Shown piece after piece: positions 18,271 to 29,565 of a DNA stretch of 64,000 nt. Origin of the DNA: Glaciecola sp. (GTDB taxonomy: Bacteria > Pseudomonadota > Gammaproteobacteria > Enterobacterales > Alteromonadaceae); contig JAQXDG010000211.1 in assembly GCA_029251505.1 (NCBI GenBank), positions 1 through 64,000 on the forward strand. The letters are read 5' to 3'. The first letter of the stretch is position 1, and every line of letters starts with the position of its first letter. Below the pieces are notes generated by a model that saw only the letters and a list, made by a program, of their open reading frames with translations, was not told the origin of the DNA and did no database searches. Made by a program: the position numbers and the translations under genes.

Positions 18271-18936
18271 CTACGACTCAGGACGGACAAGGATCCGAGC
18301 GAGCACTTGCTCTAATAATTGCTTGAGTTGCAATAAAAATAACGTGTCCATTTCTGGATGAAAATGCGTCGCAGAATCACTGCCTACCGCAAACAAACCT
18401 AGTGCTTTTTTATCACCGATTAACATCAATGCACACGACTCAACAGAGACATCATTAAAGATTTGTTTGGTTTCGTTTTGAGATAGGCGCCCAAAAAAGA
18501 AATCTGAGTGTTTAAAGCGTTTATCAATCAATGCATGATGTTTAAAATCAGCATAATCAGTACGTTTAACAAATAATTGAACACACACATTAGCCAGTGC
18601 AAGCTGACCTTTAAAACACGCTTGGAGAGCTTCTTCAACATCAGTTAATGTCTCACACGTGTATAAACGTTGCAGTAACTGTGCATAGATTTGAAATAAC
18701 TGTTCATTATTATCGGCATTGCGGATCAGTGCTGCTAATTCTTGACGTTGTTGATGTAATTGTGAACGTAATTGCTCCGCTTGTAGCTCCACCAAAGATA
18801 CCGAACCTCGATGTTGATGTGGGATAGATAATTCAGCTGTCAGCTCAGGGTATCCAACAAAAAAATCAACATTGTCACTTAAATAATCAGCAACTTGTTG
18901 TGCACTAATGCCGTTTACTTTTTCAGCTTGGCTCAT
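18271..18936 (-). CDS. DUF484 family protein (YigA-like)
   Basis: 221 residues. The N-terminal stretch [36 protein letters not shown] is the classic DUF484 opening, followed by a coiled coil ([24 protein letters not shown]) and a GAF-like domain (about 100-215, with [19 protein letters not shown]-type strands). Its biochemical role is unknown. It begins within the last codons of dapF (four-base overlap) and precedes xerC, a conserved placement in gammaproteobacteria. Confidence 0.88.
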   Translation of the reverse strand: MSQAEKVNGISAQQVADYLSDNVDFFVGYPELTAELSIPHQHRGSVSLVELQAEQLRSQLHQQRQELAALIRNADNNEQLFQIYAQLLQRLYTCETLTDVEEALQACFKGQLALANVCVQLFVKRTDYADFKHHALIDKRFKHSDFFFGRLSQNETKQIFNDVSVESCALMLIGDKKALGLFAVGSDSATHFHPEMDTLFLLQLKQLLEQVLARILVRPES

Positions 18937-19763
18937 AAAAATATCTTTCCATCAAAAACATGCTCAGCAGGACCGGTCATTTTTAACGTATGATCCGGAC
19001 CTTGCCAACGAATAGTTAAAGGCCCACCAGGTAAGGTAACATTGACCTCTTGTCCTAGTTTACCTTGAATTTGACCAATTGCCACAGCTGCACAGGCGCC
19101 AGTTCCGCACGCCATCGTCTCACCCACACCGCGTTCAAATACGCGCAGCTTAACGTTGTGCTCATCAATAATTTGCATAAAACCAACATTGACCTTTTGC
19201 GGAAACCGTTCGTGCGATTCTAATAATGCACCCACTCCTTGCACATCAAATGTATCAATATCATCAACAATTAAGACACAGTGTGGATTGCCCATTGACA
19301 CAGCACCACAAAAAAACGTCTGGTCTTGTTCTCGAATAATATAGGTCTTTTCTTCTTTTTGCGCTTTGAGCGGGACGTCTGCTGGCGCAAATTTTGGCTT
19401 ACCCATATTGACGGTCACTTGCCCATCTTTTTCAAGATAGAGCATGATCTTACCTGCTTTGGTGCTAACGGATATTTTACTCTTGTGCGTGAGGTTTTTG
19501 TTTTTAACAAATCGGGCAAAACAGCGTGCGCCATTACCACACTGTTCTACTTCAGAGCCATCAGCATTAAAAATTCGATAATGAAAATCTTGGTCAGGAT
19601 CGTATGGCGGCTCAACCAATAACAGCTGGTCAAAACCTATCCCCAAATTACGATTAGCCAGTTGCTGGATCCGCTCCGGAGAAAAATAGATGTTTTGGGT
19701 GATGCAATCCACCACCATAAAATCATTACCAAGACCATGCATCTTGGTGAATTCAACCAACAT
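18933..19763 (-). CDS. dapF: Diaminopimelate epimerase
   Basis: 276 residues, the standard length. Two-base racemase with catalytic cysteines C75 in [16 protein letters not shown] and C219 in [14 protein letters not shown]. The N-terminal MHGLGNDF is also diagnostic. It converts LL- to meso-diaminopimelate for lysine and peptidoglycan. It lies 36 bases downstream of lysA, which uses its product, so the two steps are co-transcribed, with DUF484 overlapping its end. Confidence 0.97.
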   Translation of the reverse strand: MLVEFTKMHGLGNDFMVVDCITQNIYFSPERIQQLANRNLGIGFDQLLLVEPPYDPDQDFHYRIFNADGSEVEQCGNGARCFARFVKNKNLTHKSKISVSTKAGKIMLYLEKDGQVTVNMGKPKFAPADVPLKAQKEEKTYIIREQDQTFFCGAVSMGNPHCVLIVDDIDTFDVQGVGALLESHERFPQKVNVGFMQIIDEHNVKLRVFERGVGETMACGTGACAAVAIGQIQGKLGQEVNVTLPGGPLTIRWQGPDHTLKMTGPAEHVFDGKIFL

Positions 19764-19799
19764 TATTGGCAGCCTTAAATTTTAATAATTACACTTAGT

Positions 19800-21050
19800 T
19801 TACTGGACTTTGTACTCGTTGTGCCACAAATCTTCGATTTTTTCGCGTTCGCGTACGACAAGCACCTTATCACCATCCACCATGATCTCAGCTGGACGAG
19901 CACGTGTGTTGTAATTTGATGCCATAACAAAGCCATAGGCGCCAGCACTTTTCACGGCCAAAATATCATCGGGAGCGATCGCCAGTTCGCGATCTTTACC
20001 CAGAAAATCTCCGGTTTCACAGACAGGACCCACCACATCATAAATCGCAGCAGCAACGTCGGTACGCGGCGTTACAGGGACGATATCTTGCCATGCAGAA
20101 TACAGTGCTGGACGTAACAAATCGTTCATCGCGGCATCAATAATGGCAAAATGCTTGTCTTCGTTTTGCTTTAAAAACTCCACTTTCGTCAATAACACGC
20201 CGGCATTCGCAGCAATGGCTCGACCTGGCTCCATGATGAGTTTCATATGCTCACGACCTTGCATTTTTTGTGCAATCGCAGAAGCATATTCAGCAGGTTG
20301 TGGCGGTGTTTCATTGGCATACGTCACGCCTAAACCACCACCAACATCAAGGTGCTCGATTGCAATTCCTTGTTCAGCTAACTCATCAACTAAGCCTAAT
20401 AAACGCTCAAGCGCATCAACAAATGGTGCCGTGTCGGTTAACTGTGACCCAATATGACAATCCATACCTTTGATTTCAAGATGTGATAATGAATTGGCAT
20501 ATAAATACGTTTCGACCGCTTTGGTGTGAGCAATACCAAATTTATTAGCTTTGAGCCCTGTTGAAATATACGGATGCGTGTTGGCATCGACATCAGGATT
20601 AATACGTAAAGAAATCCTAGCACGTTTGTCGGCTTTTGCTGCTACGGCATTGATACGGTCAAGTTCAGCAAAGGATTCTACGTTGAAACACAAAATATCA
20701 TGGTGTAGCGCTAACTCGATTTCTGGTGTAGTTTTACCCACGCCTGAAAATACCACTTTTTGTGGATCACCACCGGCAGCTAACACTCGTTGTAATTCGC
20801 CACCAGAGACAATATCAAAGCCAGACCCTAGCTTGGCTAACACACTCAATACACCAATATTTGAATTGGCTTTAACCGCAAAACAAATCAAATGCGGATG
20901 ATCGCCTAATGCCTCATCAAATTTGTGCCAATGACGTTCTAGTGTTTTACGCGAATACACATAAGTCGGCGTGCCGTGGGTTTTGGCAATATCAGCGAGA
21001 GACACATCTTCAACATGTAACGACCCGTTTTGGTAATCAAAAAAATCCAT
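19800..21050 (-). CDS. lysA: Diaminopimelate decarboxylase
   Basis: 416 residues. Fold-type III PLP enzyme: PLP lysine K60 in FAVKANSN, the phosphate-binding GGGLGV region (HLDVGGGLGVTY), EPGRAI, and the C-terminal barrel with VGPVCETGDFLGKDRELA, which holds the active-site Cys and substrate-binding residues. It makes lysine from meso-diaminopimelate. It begins 15 bases after the lptM-like gene and is followed by dapF. No LYS riboswitch is visible; there is no room for one. Confidence 0.96.
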   Translation of the reverse strand: MDFFDYQNGSLHVEDVSLADIAKTHGTPTYVYSRKTLERHWHKFDEALGDHPHLICFAVKANSNIGVLSVLAKLGSGFDIVSGGELQRVLAAGGDPQKVVFSGVGKTTPEIELALHHDILCFNVESFAELDRINAVAAKADKRARISLRINPDVDANTHPYISTGLKANKFGIAHTKAVETYLYANSLSHLEIKGMDCHIGSQLTDTAPFVDALERLLGLVDELAEQGIAIEHLDVGGGLGVTYANETPPQPAEYASAIAQKMQGREHMKLIMEPGRAIAANAGVLLTKVEFLKQNEDKHFAIIDAAMNDLLRPALYSAWQDIVPVTPRTDVAAAIYDVVGPVCETGDFLGKDRELAIAPDDILAVKSAGAYGFVMASNYNTRARPAEIMVDGDKVLVVREREKIEDLWHNEYKVQ

Positions 21051-21065
21051 AAAACTATTCTCTAC

Positions 21066-21281
21066 TTATCTTATCTGTTCATCTGCGCTGAGCTGAGGGG
21101 TTGCAGGAGGCAATGTATCATTCTGGCTAGGCTTGTTTTGTTCAGGAGGAGGTGGCGGTAAACGCAGCGGTCCTTTTTGACCACAGCCACTGAGCACCAA
21201 ACTACCGAGCAACATGCCCAATAATGACCAGACCTGAACTCGTTTATTAAATACGCTGGGAAAGCCCATAAACCTATACAT
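21066..21281 (-). CDS. lptM: LptM/YifL-like small lipoprotein
   Basis: 71 residues from the ATG at 21281. A longer frame upstream reads through non-coding-looking residues, and a third possible start is the ATG at 21269. After a short basic N-terminus, a hydrophobic helix ends in the lipobox LSGC, with mature sequence CGQKGPLRLPPPPPEQ. The CGxKGPL+P motif defines the LptM/YifL family, which assists disulfide maturation of the LptD LPS translocon. The C-terminal part is Pro/Gln-rich. Its place directly upstream of lysA-dapF is conserved in gammaproteobacteria. Confidence 0.8.
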   Translation of the reverse strand: MYRFMGFPSVFNKRVQVWSLLGMLLGSLVLSGCGQKGPLRLPPPPPEQNKPSQNDTLPPATPQLSADEQIR

Positions 21282-21424
21282 CGCTATTACTTTCGCTATT
21301 ACCTTATTATAGGTAGTATGATCGGTAACCTGAACGTAAAAAGCAAGCACAAAACGACACAATTTAGTCGCAATCTACTTGCTTGATTTAATAATCCACC
21401 AGAAACCGTATCAACCGAGCTAAA

Positions 21425-22207
21425 TTACTTAAACAATTCGTTTAAATAAGCCGCTATTCTGACGCCGCCTTGTGCTAAGCGTTGGTTCACCGTATCTAAA
21501 TGTTTATAGACATAACGATAGTTTTCTTTTTCGTTTTTGGTATAAATACCTTGGCGAATGTCATAACTTTCTTTGATCCACACCATAGGATCAGGCTCCA
21601 TCCATTGCGCAACCGTCGTTGCAGTCATCTTACGTGACAACCAATCGGTGTATTCGGTATACGACAACTTTTGCTGCTCGATGATACCGCTATCCCATAC
21701 ACGATGGAGATTAGAACGCTCCCAAAAGAATTCCAAACGGACATCATTGCCACCACGATCTTCACCGTTACCGACATGCAATGGTTGATGTAAATCACCA
21801 ATGATATGCACAATAAAATGCAACGCCGTTTGGCGATCTGCCACTGACAAACGGGTATTGATGACTTGATTACTAAACATCATTAACGCGGTGTAAGCAT
21901 CGCCTTTTTCTGGCGCACCCACTTGTGCATACGTCTTGCCGTCCGGCACAGTGACATAATGATACGCGGTGGATTCTTTTTGCCAGAACTCCGCAGGATT
22001 AGAACGGTTAAAATCCGCTAATGCCGAAATTTCCGCTAACGTATGATTTGGGTACAATTCGGCTATGGCTGCTTGCGCCTTAGGACTCAAATATTGAGTC
22101 GCAATTTCACCTGTAACGCGATGACCTATTTTGCCCCATGCCCACGCTGACTGACTGACACTCAGCAAGCTACTCACTACAAACAAACACACGATAATAT
22201 GTTTCAA
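21425..22207 (-). CDS. Exported S1/P1-type zinc nuclease
   Basis: 260 residues. A signal peptide is cleaved at AWA|W, which makes W24 the mature N-terminus. In this family the N-terminal Trp amine is a zinc ligand, followed by WGKIGHRVTGEIA (His ligand) and HFIVHIIGDLHQPLHVG (His/Asp ligands). S1/P1 nucleases cleave single-stranded DNA and RNA, and also remove 3' phosphates; in the periplasm or outside the cell this would scavenge nucleic acid phosphate. It sits on the same strand as ubiX but separated by 46 bases, and is probably independent of lptM-lysA. Confidence 0.9.
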   Translation of the reverse strand: MKHIIVCLFVVSSLLSVSQSAWAWGKIGHRVTGEIATQYLSPKAQAAIAELYPNHTLAEISALADFNRSNPAEFWQKESTAYHYVTVPDGKTYAQVGAPEKGDAYTALMMFSNQVINTRLSVADRQTALHFIVHIIGDLHQPLHVGNGEDRGGNDVRLEFFWERSNLHRVWDSGIIEQQKLSYTEYTDWLSRKMTATTVAQWMEPDPMVWIKESYDIRQGIYTKNEKENYRYVYKHLDTVNQRLAQGGVRIAAYLNELFK

Positions 22208-22253
22208 GCTAACGATCCTTAAAAAATGATATTAATTGACAATAAAATACGGG

Positions 22254-22898
22254 CTAGGTTGGCTTATAACCCCAACGTTGCATAATAGTTTGATCCACAC
22301 CGACGTGATCTAATATCCGTGCCACCACAAAATCGACTAAATCAGCAATGCTCTTAGGTTCATGATAAAAACCCGGTGCTGCGGGCATAATAGTCACGCC
22401 AATTTGTGATAACTTCAGCATATTTTCTAAATGAATGGTCGAAAATGGCATTTCTCGCGGCACGATAATCAGCTGGCCACGCTCTTTTATTACAACATCC
22501 GCCGCACGTTCGATCAAGTTATCACTCGCCCCCATAGCAATGGCAGATAAGGTACCTGTAGAACAAGGACATACCACCATGAGCTTGGGCGCAGCAGAGC
22601 CTGATGCCACCGGAGAAAACCACTCATCTTTGCCACAGGCAATAATCTGACCTGGCTGAGCCCCAAATCGCTCTGTAAAAAATGCACTCACGGCTTCGGG
22701 TTTACTGGGTACTTTGAGGTTTTCTTCCGTTGCCATGACGACTTTTGCCGCAGACGAAATCAACACATACACTTGAAAATCCGCTTTAACCAATAACTCT
22801 AATAAACGCAAAGCATATGGCGTTCCAGATGCTCCTGTAATGGCTAAGGTAATGCGCTTATCCCACGCGGTTAAGGTCGAGACAGGTGTTAAACTCAT
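22254..22898 (-). CDS. ubiX: Flavin prenyltransferase UbiX
   Basis: 214 residues. The fold signatures [16 protein letters not shown] near the N-terminus, [29 protein letters not shown] in the middle and [22 protein letters not shown] are the FMN and dimethylallyl phosphate binding segments. The enzyme makes prenylated FMN, the cofactor of the UbiD decarboxylase in ubiquinone synthesis. It begins one base after the mpl stop and is thus in the same transcript. Confidence 0.95.
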   Translation of the reverse strand: MSLTPVSTLTAWDKRITLAITGASGTPYALRLLELLVKADFQVYVLISSAAKVVMATEENLKVPSKPEAVSAFFTERFGAQPGQIIACGKDEWFSPVASGSAAPKLMVVCPCSTGTLSAIAMGASDNLIERAADVVIKERGQLIIVPREMPFSTIHLENMLKLSQIGVTIMPAAPGFYHEPKSIADLVDFVVARILDHVGVDQTIMQRWGYKPT

Positions 22899-22899
22899 A

Positions 22900-24261
22900 T
22901 TATGCGTCCTTATATTTGCGGGTTAACGCATCGAGTAATTTACCATGAATACCAGCAAAACCACCATTACTCATCACTAAAATATGATCCGACGGCTGGG
23001 CTTCTTTGACCACCGCCGACACTAATTTTTCCACATCTTGATAAGAGTGAACAGGCGCAATACTCTCGCGTGCCACTTCATCAATAGACCAGCTTAAATT
23101 CGCCGGTTCAAAAATAAACACTTCATCCGCTTTTGCCCACGAATCGGTCAGCTGCTCTTTGTGGATACCCAACTTCATGGTATTAGAGCGCGGTTCTAAT
23201 ATAGCTAAAATGCGCTGTACACCAACTTTGGCTTTTAAGCCTTCAACGGTGGTTTTAATGGCTGTCGGATGATGCGCAAAATCATCATAGACGGTAATAT
23301 TATTGATCTTACCTTTGATTTCCATGCGCCGTTTAACATTCACAAACTCACTTAATGATGCAATCGCAATCTCCGTGGTCACCCCAACATTGTGTGCAGC
23401 AGCTATCGCCATCAAGCCATTGTGAACATTGTGATCACCTATTAATTCCCAAGACACTTCGCCTTGTAATTGACCTTGGTAATACACTTCAAAACGTCCA
23501 CCATCGGCTTGTGTTTTTTGCGCTGTCCAATCTTTGGAAATAAATTCTTGGCGAGTCCAACACCCCATTTCTAATACATCTTGCATATTGTTATCGTGCT
23601 TTTCAGACAATATCAGGCCATTGGCTGGCACGGTACGCACTAAATGATGGAATTGTTTTTTTATCGCATTGAGATCATCAAAAATATCCGCATGATCAAA
23701 TTCTAAATTATTGAGCACTAACGTACGTGGACGGTAATGGACAAACTTGGAGCGTTTATCAAAAAAGGCACTGTCGTATTCATCGGCTTCTATGACAAAG
23801 AAGTTACCTTCGCCAATCCGCGCCGACACACCAAAGTTTTCTGGTACGCCTCCGATCAAAAAGCCCGGTGTATAACCTGCATATTCGAGGATCCACGCCA
23901 CGATACTCGCAGTGGAGGTTTTGCCATGTGTACCGGCTACTGCTAAGACCCAACGGTCTTTGAGTAAGTTATCTAATAACCATTGTGGGCCGGAGGTATA
24001 AGGTAAGTTGCGATCTAGCACGTATTCGACTGCAGGATTACCGCGTGACATCGCGTTACCAATGATTACCATATCTGGCTCAGGTGTAAACTGGGACACA
24101 TCATAGCCTTCGGTCAAGGTAATACCGAGCCCTTCTAATTGCGTCGACATGGGCGGATAGACGTTACGGTCGGAGCCAGTAACAGTATGGCCTAATGATT
24201 TGGCAAGGGCTGCAATGCCCCCCATAAAACTACCGCAAATTCCTAAAATATGTACATGCAT
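22900..24261 (-). CDS. mpl: UDP-N-acetylmuramate--tripeptide ligase Mpl
   Basis: 453 residues. Mur-ligase family: N-terminal Rossmann-like domain ([28 protein letters not shown]), ATP site [12 protein letters not shown] (K114), [16 protein letters not shown], and C-terminal domain with [13 protein letters not shown]. Mpl re-attaches the murein tripeptide L-Ala-gamma-D-Glu-mDAP to UDP-MurNAc during cell-wall recycling. It is divergent from fbp, as in E. coli, and overlaps in transcription with ubiX. Confidence 0.95.
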   Translation of the reverse strand: MHVHILGICGSFMGGIAALAKSLGHTVTGSDRNVYPPMSTQLEGLGITLTEGYDVSQFTPEPDMVIIGNAMSRGNPAVEYVLDRNLPYTSGPQWLLDNLLKDRWVLAVAGTHGKTSTASIVAWILEYAGYTPGFLIGGVPENFGVSARIGEGNFFVIEADEYDSAFFDKRSKFVHYRPRTLVLNNLEFDHADIFDDLNAIKKQFHHLVRTVPANGLILSEKHDNNMQDVLEMGCWTRQEFISKDWTAQKTQADGGRFEVYYQGQLQGEVSWELIGDHNVHNGLMAIAAAHNVGVTTEIAIASLSEFVNVKRRMEIKGKINNITVYDDFAHHPTAIKTTVEGLKAKVGVQRILAILEPRSNTMKLGIHKEQLTDSWAKADEVFIFEPANLSWSIDEVARESIAPVHSYQDVEKLVSAVVKEAQPSDHILVMSNGGFAGIHGKLLDALTRKYKDA

Positions 24262-24380
24262 GATGGATTCTTATTGGCTAGATGAAAAATAATCGTAATA
24301 CTTTAGCAGATTATACCCTGTTAACCTACCAACCGGCTATATTGGATCTATATCCGAGTTAACATCCGTGTTAAAAGTAG

Positions 24381-24395
24381 GTACACTAGCTGTAC
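24381..24395. promoter_or_regulatory. Inverted repeat in mpl-fbp divergent region
   Basis: GTACACTAGCTGTAC: five-base arms with a five-base spacer, followed by another GTACA at 24403. It lies 106 bases before the fbp ATG. It may be an operator; no regulator can be named. Confidence 0.25.
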
Positions 24396-24486
24396 AGGGA
24401 AAGTACAATAAAAACAATAATCCTTTCTTATGGAGTCATTGCTCCTCTGTACCCTACTCTATTAATTTATAAAGGTTTTATGTGTT

Positions 24487-25458
24487 ATGAAACGATTAAA
24501 TTCGCAATTACAGAAAGATGGAGCACCACTCGAACTCATATTATTAATTAGGACTTTACTGGCTGGCTGCAAAGAAATTTCATTTCGTGTTTCCCAAGGT
24601 TCATTAGCAGGTGTGCTCGGTTCGACACTGTCTGAAAACGTCCAAGGAGAAACCCAAAAAAAACTCGATGTCATCTCCAACCAAATCCTCAAAGATACCT
24701 TGAGTGAATCCGGTTACGTCAAAGCTATCTCTTCAGAAGAAGAAGATAATGTTGTCCCCTGTAACCCTGAAGGCAATTACTTAGTCAGCTTTGATCCGTT
24801 AGATGGCTCATCGAATACTGAGATCAACAGCTTAATTGGGACTATTTTTTCGATTACTCACGCCCCGCAATGGATGGATGCGGATGATCCTTCCGCTTTC
24901 TTGCAACCGGGTACGCAAAGTGTAGCAGCAGGTTACGTGTTATATGGTCCTTCGACTATGCTGGCTATGACCACCGGCCGCGGTACTCATCTTTATACCT
25001 TGGATAAAACCCACGGTGGCTTCTTACTGACTGAAGCGAATTTACAAGTACCACAAGACACCAGTGAATTTGCCATTAATGCATCGAATCAACGTCACTG
25101 GGAACAACCGATACAAGATTATGTGGCCGATTTAATCTTAGGCACCGATGGCCCTCGAGGTAAAGACTACAACATGCGCTGGGTCGCGGCGATGGTGGGT
25201 GATATTCATCGTGTATTATGTCGCGGGGGTATTTTTGCGTATCCGTTTGATAAACGTAACCCTAATAAACCGGGTAAACTGCGCTTGTTATATGAAGCCA
25301 ATCCAATGGCATTTTTGATGGAACAAGCCGGAGGTTTAGCCTCGACAGGTGAAGGTCGGATCATGGAAGTAATGCCAACCGAGATCCACCAACGGGTACC
25401 GGTGATCATTGGTTCGGCCAATGAAGTTGAAGCGTGCTTAGATTATTACAACCGATAA
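24487..25458 (+). CDS. fbp: Fructose-1,6-bisphosphatase class I
   Basis: 323 residues. Metal and substrate motifs: SSEEED (82-87), DPLDGSSN (103-110) and the C-terminal [33 protein letters not shown]. It dephosphorylates fructose-1,6-bisphosphate in gluconeogenesis. It is monocistronic, with a clear terminator immediately downstream. Confidence 0.97.
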   Translation: MKRLNSQLQKDGAPLELILLIRTLLAGCKEISFRVSQGSLAGVLGSTLSENVQGETQKKLDVISNQILKDTLSESGYVKAISSEEEDNVVPCNPEGNYLVSFDPLDGSSNTEINSLIGTIFSITHAPQWMDADDPSAFLQPGTQSVAAGYVLYGPSTMLAMTTGRGTHLYTLDKTHGGFLLTEANLQVPQDTSEFAINASNQRHWEQPIQDYVADLILGTDGPRGKDYNMRWVAAMVGDIHRVLCRGGIFAYPFDKRNPNKPGKLRLLYEANPMAFLMEQAGGLASTGEGRIMEVMPTEIHQRVPVIIGSANEVEACLDYYNR

Positions 25459-25464
25459 ATAATC

Positions 25465-25503
25465 AACGGCATTGGCTTTTTATTCGCCCATGCCGTTTTT
25501 TTG
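25465..25503 (+). terminator. Terminator after fbp
   Basis: AACGGCAT (25465-25472) pairs with ATGCCGTT (25490-25497) and is followed by a T run, seven bases past the fbp stop codon. Confidence 0.85.
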
Positions 25504-25566
25504 TTTTATCATTGCGCTTTACTATTGCGTTTATTTACGCACTTTAATACTTAGAGAATTTCCCAT

Positions 25567-26058
25567 ATGCCCCATCCTTTTGCTCATCTCCCGAAATGGT
25601 TAAGTGTTTGGCTGTTCAGCATCATTAGTATTGGCGTCTTCGCTGCACAACCTGAACCTAAAGAACTGTTTTGGGAAGATATGGTACCCAAAGGATTTAT
25701 TGCCCCAGAAGTCACGGTTGATCATCTCAATAACATGTCACAAGCTGCGCCCAATGCGCCAGTTTTACCCGAGCTAAACGGCCAATATGTAAAAATCCCT
25801 GGATTTGTTGTGCCATTAGAAGGCACAGCTGAATTGACGACGGAGTTTTTGTTAGTCCCCTACTTTGGTGCTTGTATTCATGTACCGCCACCACCATCTA
25901 ATCAAATTGTTTATGTGACATTCAAAAACGGGGTGCCCATCGATAATTTATATGATGCGGTGTGGGTTGTAGGCAAGTTGTCTACCGATGGTTGGAGTGG
26001 TGATATTGCGACTGTGGGTTATACGCTAGAAGGCGTAGAAGTATTGCCATACGAATAA
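25567..26058 (+). CDS. DUF3299 exported protein
   Basis: 163 residues with an N-terminal hydrophobic signal (WLSVWLFSIISIGVFAAQ, likely cleaved after the Ala). The mature part has ELFWEDMVPKGF, YVKIPGFVVPLE and FLLVPYFGACIHVPPPPSNQIVYV, the defining pattern of DUF3299, a small periplasmic/lipoprotein family of unknown function whose conserved Cys-Ile-His looks like a metal or heme-associated site (inference). It is a single gene bounded by terminators on both sides. Confidence 0.85.
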   Translation: MPHPFAHLPKWLSVWLFSIISIGVFAAQPEPKELFWEDMVPKGFIAPEVTVDHLNNMSQAAPNAPVLPELNGQYVKIPGFVVPLEGTAELTTEFLLVPYFGACIHVPPPPSNQIVYVTFKNGVPIDNLYDAVWVVGKLSTDGWSGDIATVGYTLEGVEVLPYE

Positions 26059-26085
26059 GGGCGAATATTCGCGCCCTTATTGTAT
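26055..26085 (+). terminator. Terminator after DUF3299 gene
   Basis: ATAAGGGCG (26055-26063) pairs with CGCCCTTAT (26072-26080); the T tract that follows is weak (TGTATTTA). The first arm overlaps the stop codon. Confidence 0.55.
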
Positions 26086-26104
26086 TTACATTAGCCAATT
26101 GTAC

Positions 26105-26515
26105 TTATTGTGGCACTCGCCACTCTAATAATTGCGCTCGATGTGCGTCACTAATTGGCATAGCACGCTGTTGGGCATAATCAAACTGCACCAATGTCGT
26201 CGTCCCTTTCGCCACCACAACTTGCTCATTTTCGGCATTAGCTTGCTGCACTTCTTGATACACCACAAATGAACTGTTACCAATACGCTGAATACCAGTA
26301 CGAATGGTCACTGCTTTGCCATAGTGGATTTGTGCCACAAAATCCACCGTGAAACTTGCCAAAATCAATGGCCAATTATCCAAGTCTAACTCAGGATTAA
26401 AGACTTTGAATATCGGTTCGCGCGCCGTTTCAAACCACTGCGGCACGACCGTATTGTTGACATGACGCAGTGCATCAGTTTCATAAAAACGTATGTTAAA
26501 TGTTTCACTCAACAT
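26105..26515 (-). CDS. Hotdog-fold acyl-CoA thioesterase (YbgC/FadM-like)
   Basis: 136 residues. The N-terminus [28 protein letters not shown] is the 4-hydroxybenzoyl-CoA thioesterase signature with the catalytic-loop Asp (D15) and the HVNN segment. The rest is a single hotdog domain ([21 protein letters not shown]). It hydrolyses acyl-CoA; the chain length is unknown. The start codon overlaps the end of uvrA by 11 bases, so it is the tail gene of the uvrA transcript. Confidence 0.85.
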   Translation of the reverse strand: MLSETFNIRFYETDALRHVNNTVVPQWFETAREPIFKVFNPELDLDNWPLILASFTVDFVAQIHYGKAVTIRTGIQRIGNSSFVVYQEVQQANAENEQVVVAKGTTTLVQFDYAQQRAMPISDAHRAQLLEWRVPQ

Positions 26516-29351
26516 AACGTTGTGGACCTGTGAGCATGGGTTTTAAGAATCGTCCCGTGTGCGAGGCTGCGACTTCAGCCACTTCTTCAGGGGTACCTTG
26601 AGCAATGATTTGACCACCACCAGAACCGCCTTCCGGACCTAGATCAATGACCCAATCCGCCGTCTTGATCACATCCAAGTTATGCTCAATGACCACCATT
26701 GTATTGCCGGCATCACGTAAGCGATTCAAGACTTCCAACAACTGCTTAATATCGTGAAAATGTAAGCCCGTCGTAGGTTCATCTAAGATATACAGGGTTT
26801 GTCCCGTATCGCGCTTAGATAACTCTTTGGCCAACTTGACCCGCTGAGCCTCCCCCCCTGACAAAGTCGTCGCCGCTTGCCCTAAACAAATATAGGACAG
26901 ACCAACATCTTTTAAGGTTTGCAGTTTACGGTTGATCGCTGGGATCGCATCAAAGAACTCTCGGGCATCTTCAACGGTCATTTGCAAAATCTCGTGGATG
27001 TTTTTGCCTTTATAACGAATTTCTAAGGTTTCGCGATTATAGCGTTTACCCTTACACACATCACATGGCACATATACATCTGGTAAAAAATGCATTTCAA
27101 CTTTAATCACGCCATCACCCTGACAGGCTTCACAGCGTCCACCTTTGACGTTAAAACTAAATCGTCCAGGCTTGTAACCTCGTGAGCGGGCTTCTTGTGT
27201 GCCTGCAAACATTTCACGAATTGGCGTAAAAATTCCGGCGTAAGTAGCAGGATTAGATCTCGGAGTACGACCAATTGGACTTTGGTCAATATCGACAACT
27301 TTGTCCAATAACTCTAAACCTTTCATGGTTTTATATGGTGCCGGCTCGCCTAACGTTGCGTTGTTTAATTCACGCTGCGCAATTTTATAAAACGTATCAT
27401 TAATTAACGTCGATTTACCTGAACCCGATACGCCTGTGACACACGTCATGATACCGGTTGGCACACGCAATGTGACATCTTGTAAATTGTTACCTGTCGC
27501 ACCCGTCAATTCTAGCCATTCGTTGTTCTTGGCCTTATTGCGTTTAGCAGGGATCGCAATCCCTTCTCGACCCGATAAATACTTACCAGTTAAAGAATGC
27601 TCCGCATTTTTAATATCTTCCAATGAGCCTTGCGCGATAATTTCACCGCCATGCACCCCAGCCCCAGGACCAATATCAATAATGTAATCTGCTTCTTTGA
27701 TAGCATCTTCATCATGCTCAACCACAATCACGGTGTTACCTAAATCTCGCAAATGACGTAGGGTTTTTAAAAGGCGTTCGTTATCACGTTGATGCAAGCC
27801 AATGGAAGGCTCATCTAGCACATACATAACGCCCACTAAACCCGCACCAATTTGACTAGCCAAACGAATACGCTGGGCTTCACCGCCAGATAATGTATCT
27901 GCACTGCGCTCTAGTGATAGGTAGTTCAATCCAACATTCACCAAGAAATTTAAGCGCTCTTTGATCTCTTTTAGGATTTTTTCAGCAATCGCGGCACGTT
28001 GCCCCGTTAATGCTAAGTTTTCAAAAAAGGCTAAACATTCAGCAATGGACATATGTGCCACTGTCGGCAAATTTGTTTTTTCAATAAAGACGTTGCGTGC
28101 TTCTAAACGCAAACGAGAGCCAGCACAGGTAGAACAAGGTTGTTGTGCTAAGTATTTAGATAACTCATCACGTACGGCATTGGATTCGGTATCTTTGTAG
28201 CGGCGCTCCATATTCGGGATAATCCCTTCAAATGGATGTTTACGCTGCATGATATCACCACGTTCATTGATATATTTAAAGCTAATGCTGGTGCCTTTTG
28301 AGCCATTGAGAATAATGTCTTTGGATTTTTTATCTAGTTCATTAAACGGAATGCTCAAGTCAAACTTATAATGCTCAGCAACTGCCTGGAGCATTTGAAA
28401 ATAATAATAACTGCGCTTATCCCAGCCACGGATCGCTCCGCCAGATAAACTTAGCTCCTCATTACTCACCACGCGAGAGGGATCAAAAAACTGTCTCGTG
28501 CCTAATCCATCACAAGTTTGACATGCCCCCGCTGGGTTGTTGAACGAAAACATGCGCGGCTCTAACTCACTGATAGAATAACCACAGTGTGGACAAGCAA
28601 AGTTTGCGGAGAAAATCATTTCTTCAGCGCTGGCATCATCCATGTAGGCGACTTTGGCATTGCCACCAGACAAGCCTAATGCAGTTTCAAATGATTCGGC
28701 TAGGCGCAGTTGTAAATCTTCACGCACTTTAAAACGGTCAACAACCACTTCAATGGTGTGTTTTTTGTGGAGATCCAACGGCGGTGGATCAGACAAATCA
28801 CATACCTCACCATCAATTCGTGCACGAATAAATCCTTGCGCAGACAAGCCCTCTAAGGTTTTAAGATGTTCACCTTTACGGTCTTGGATCACCGGAGCAA
28901 GCAACATCAGCTTTGTGCCTTCTGGCATTGCTAAAACACGGTCAACCATCTGCGATACGATTTGTGCATCGAGAGGTACATCATGCTCTGGACAACGTGG
29001 CACACCGACTCGGGCAAACATCAAACGCAAATAATCGTAGATCTCGGTGATAGTACCCACCGTAGAACGAGGGTTGTGAGAGGTAGACTTTTGTTCAATC
29101 GAAATGGCCGGAGATAACCCTTCGATATGATCGACATCGGGTTTTTCCATCATAGATAAAAACTGACGGGCATACGCAGACAAAGACTCAACGTAACGAC
29201 GTTGACCCTCAGCATATAAAGTATCAAAAGCTAAAGAGGATTTACCCGATCCAGAGAGACCAGTAATCACGACTAACTTGTCGCGAGGGAGATCAAGGGA
29301 AATGTTTTTGAGGTTGTGCGTACGCGCACCACGAACTTCTATTTTATCCAT
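26505..29351 (-). CDS. uvrA: Excinuclease ABC subunit UvrA
   Basis: 948 residues, full length. Two ABC ATPase modules: first Walker [11 protein letters not shown] (K37) and a second [10 protein letters not shown]; two [24 protein letters not shown] signatures; zinc modules [18 protein letters not shown]...CQTCDG and CEACQGDG...CDVCKG. It recognises bulky DNA lesions with UvrB. It is divergent from the YajR-like transporter and ssb; I see no CTGT-N8-ACAG LexA box in the 214-base gap. Confidence 0.98.
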   Translation of the reverse strand: MDKIEVRGARTHNLKNISLDLPRDKLVVITGLSGSGKSSLAFDTLYAEGQRRYVESLSAYARQFLSMMEKPDVDHIEGLSPAISIEQKSTSHNPRSTVGTITEIYDYLRLMFARVGVPRCPEHDVPLDAQIVSQMVDRVLAMPEGTKLMLLAPVIQDRKGEHLKTLEGLSAQGFIRARIDGEVCDLSDPPPLDLHKKHTIEVVVDRFKVREDLQLRLAESFETALGLSGGNAKVAYMDDASAEEMIFSANFACPHCGYSISELEPRMFSFNNPAGACQTCDGLGTRQFFDPSRVVSNEELSLSGGAIRGWDKRSYYYFQMLQAVAEHYKFDLSIPFNELDKKSKDIILNGSKGTSISFKYINERGDIMQRKHPFEGIIPNMERRYKDTESNAVRDELSKYLAQQPCSTCAGSRLRLEARNVFIEKTNLPTVAHMSIAECLAFFENLALTGQRAAIAEKILKEIKERLNFLVNVGLNYLSLERSADTLSGGEAQRIRLASQIGAGLVGVMYVLDEPSIGLHQRDNERLLKTLRHLRDLGNTVIVVEHDEDAIKEADYIIDIGPGAGVHGGEIIAQGSLEDIKNAEHSLTGKYLSGREGIAIPAKRNKAKNNEWLELTGATGNNLQDVTLRVPTGIMTCVTGVSGSGKSTLINDTFYKIAQRELNNATLGEPAPYKTMKGLELLDKVVDIDQSPIGRTPRSNPATYAGIFTPIREMFAGTQEARSRGYKPGRFSFNVKGGRCEACQGDGVIKVEMHFLPDVYVPCDVCKGKRYNRETLEIRYKGKNIHEILQMTVEDAREFFDAIPAINRKLQTLKDVGLSYICLGQAATTLSGGEAQRVKLAKELSKRDTGQTLYILDEPTTGLHFHDIKQLLEVLNRLRDAGNTMVVIEHNLDVIKTADWVIDLGPEGGSGGGQIIAQGTPEEVAEVAASHTGRFLKPMLTGPQRYVE

Positions 29352-29498
29352 GCAACCGTTTCAATGTGCAAAACCTGTAGTATGACATAATCGCTTAAGA
29401 TTACGACATATATAAGTTGTTTATAATTGTGCGTCTTAATACGTAAGATTATGGGTTTTGATCACCTAGCTGCCACCTTATTGACTTAATGCCACACA

Positions 29499-29526
29499 TT
29501 TACCCTTGCTAAAATTGTGCTAGAAT
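29499..29526 (+). promoter_or_regulatory. Candidate extended -10 promoter for the YajR-like gene and ssb
   Basis: TTTACC (29499-29504), 16 bases, then TAGAAT (29521-29526) preceded by TGC, an extended -10. It lies 40 bases before the GTG start. Confidence 0.45.
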
Positions 29527-29565
29527 GCACACATAATTATTTACTTACAGCTTGAAGTCCTAACC

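Noticed and set aside
29352-29565. LexA box between uvrA and the YajR-like gene
   Set aside because: Only a half-site (CTGTAGTATGACATAA) is present; no ACAG arm.
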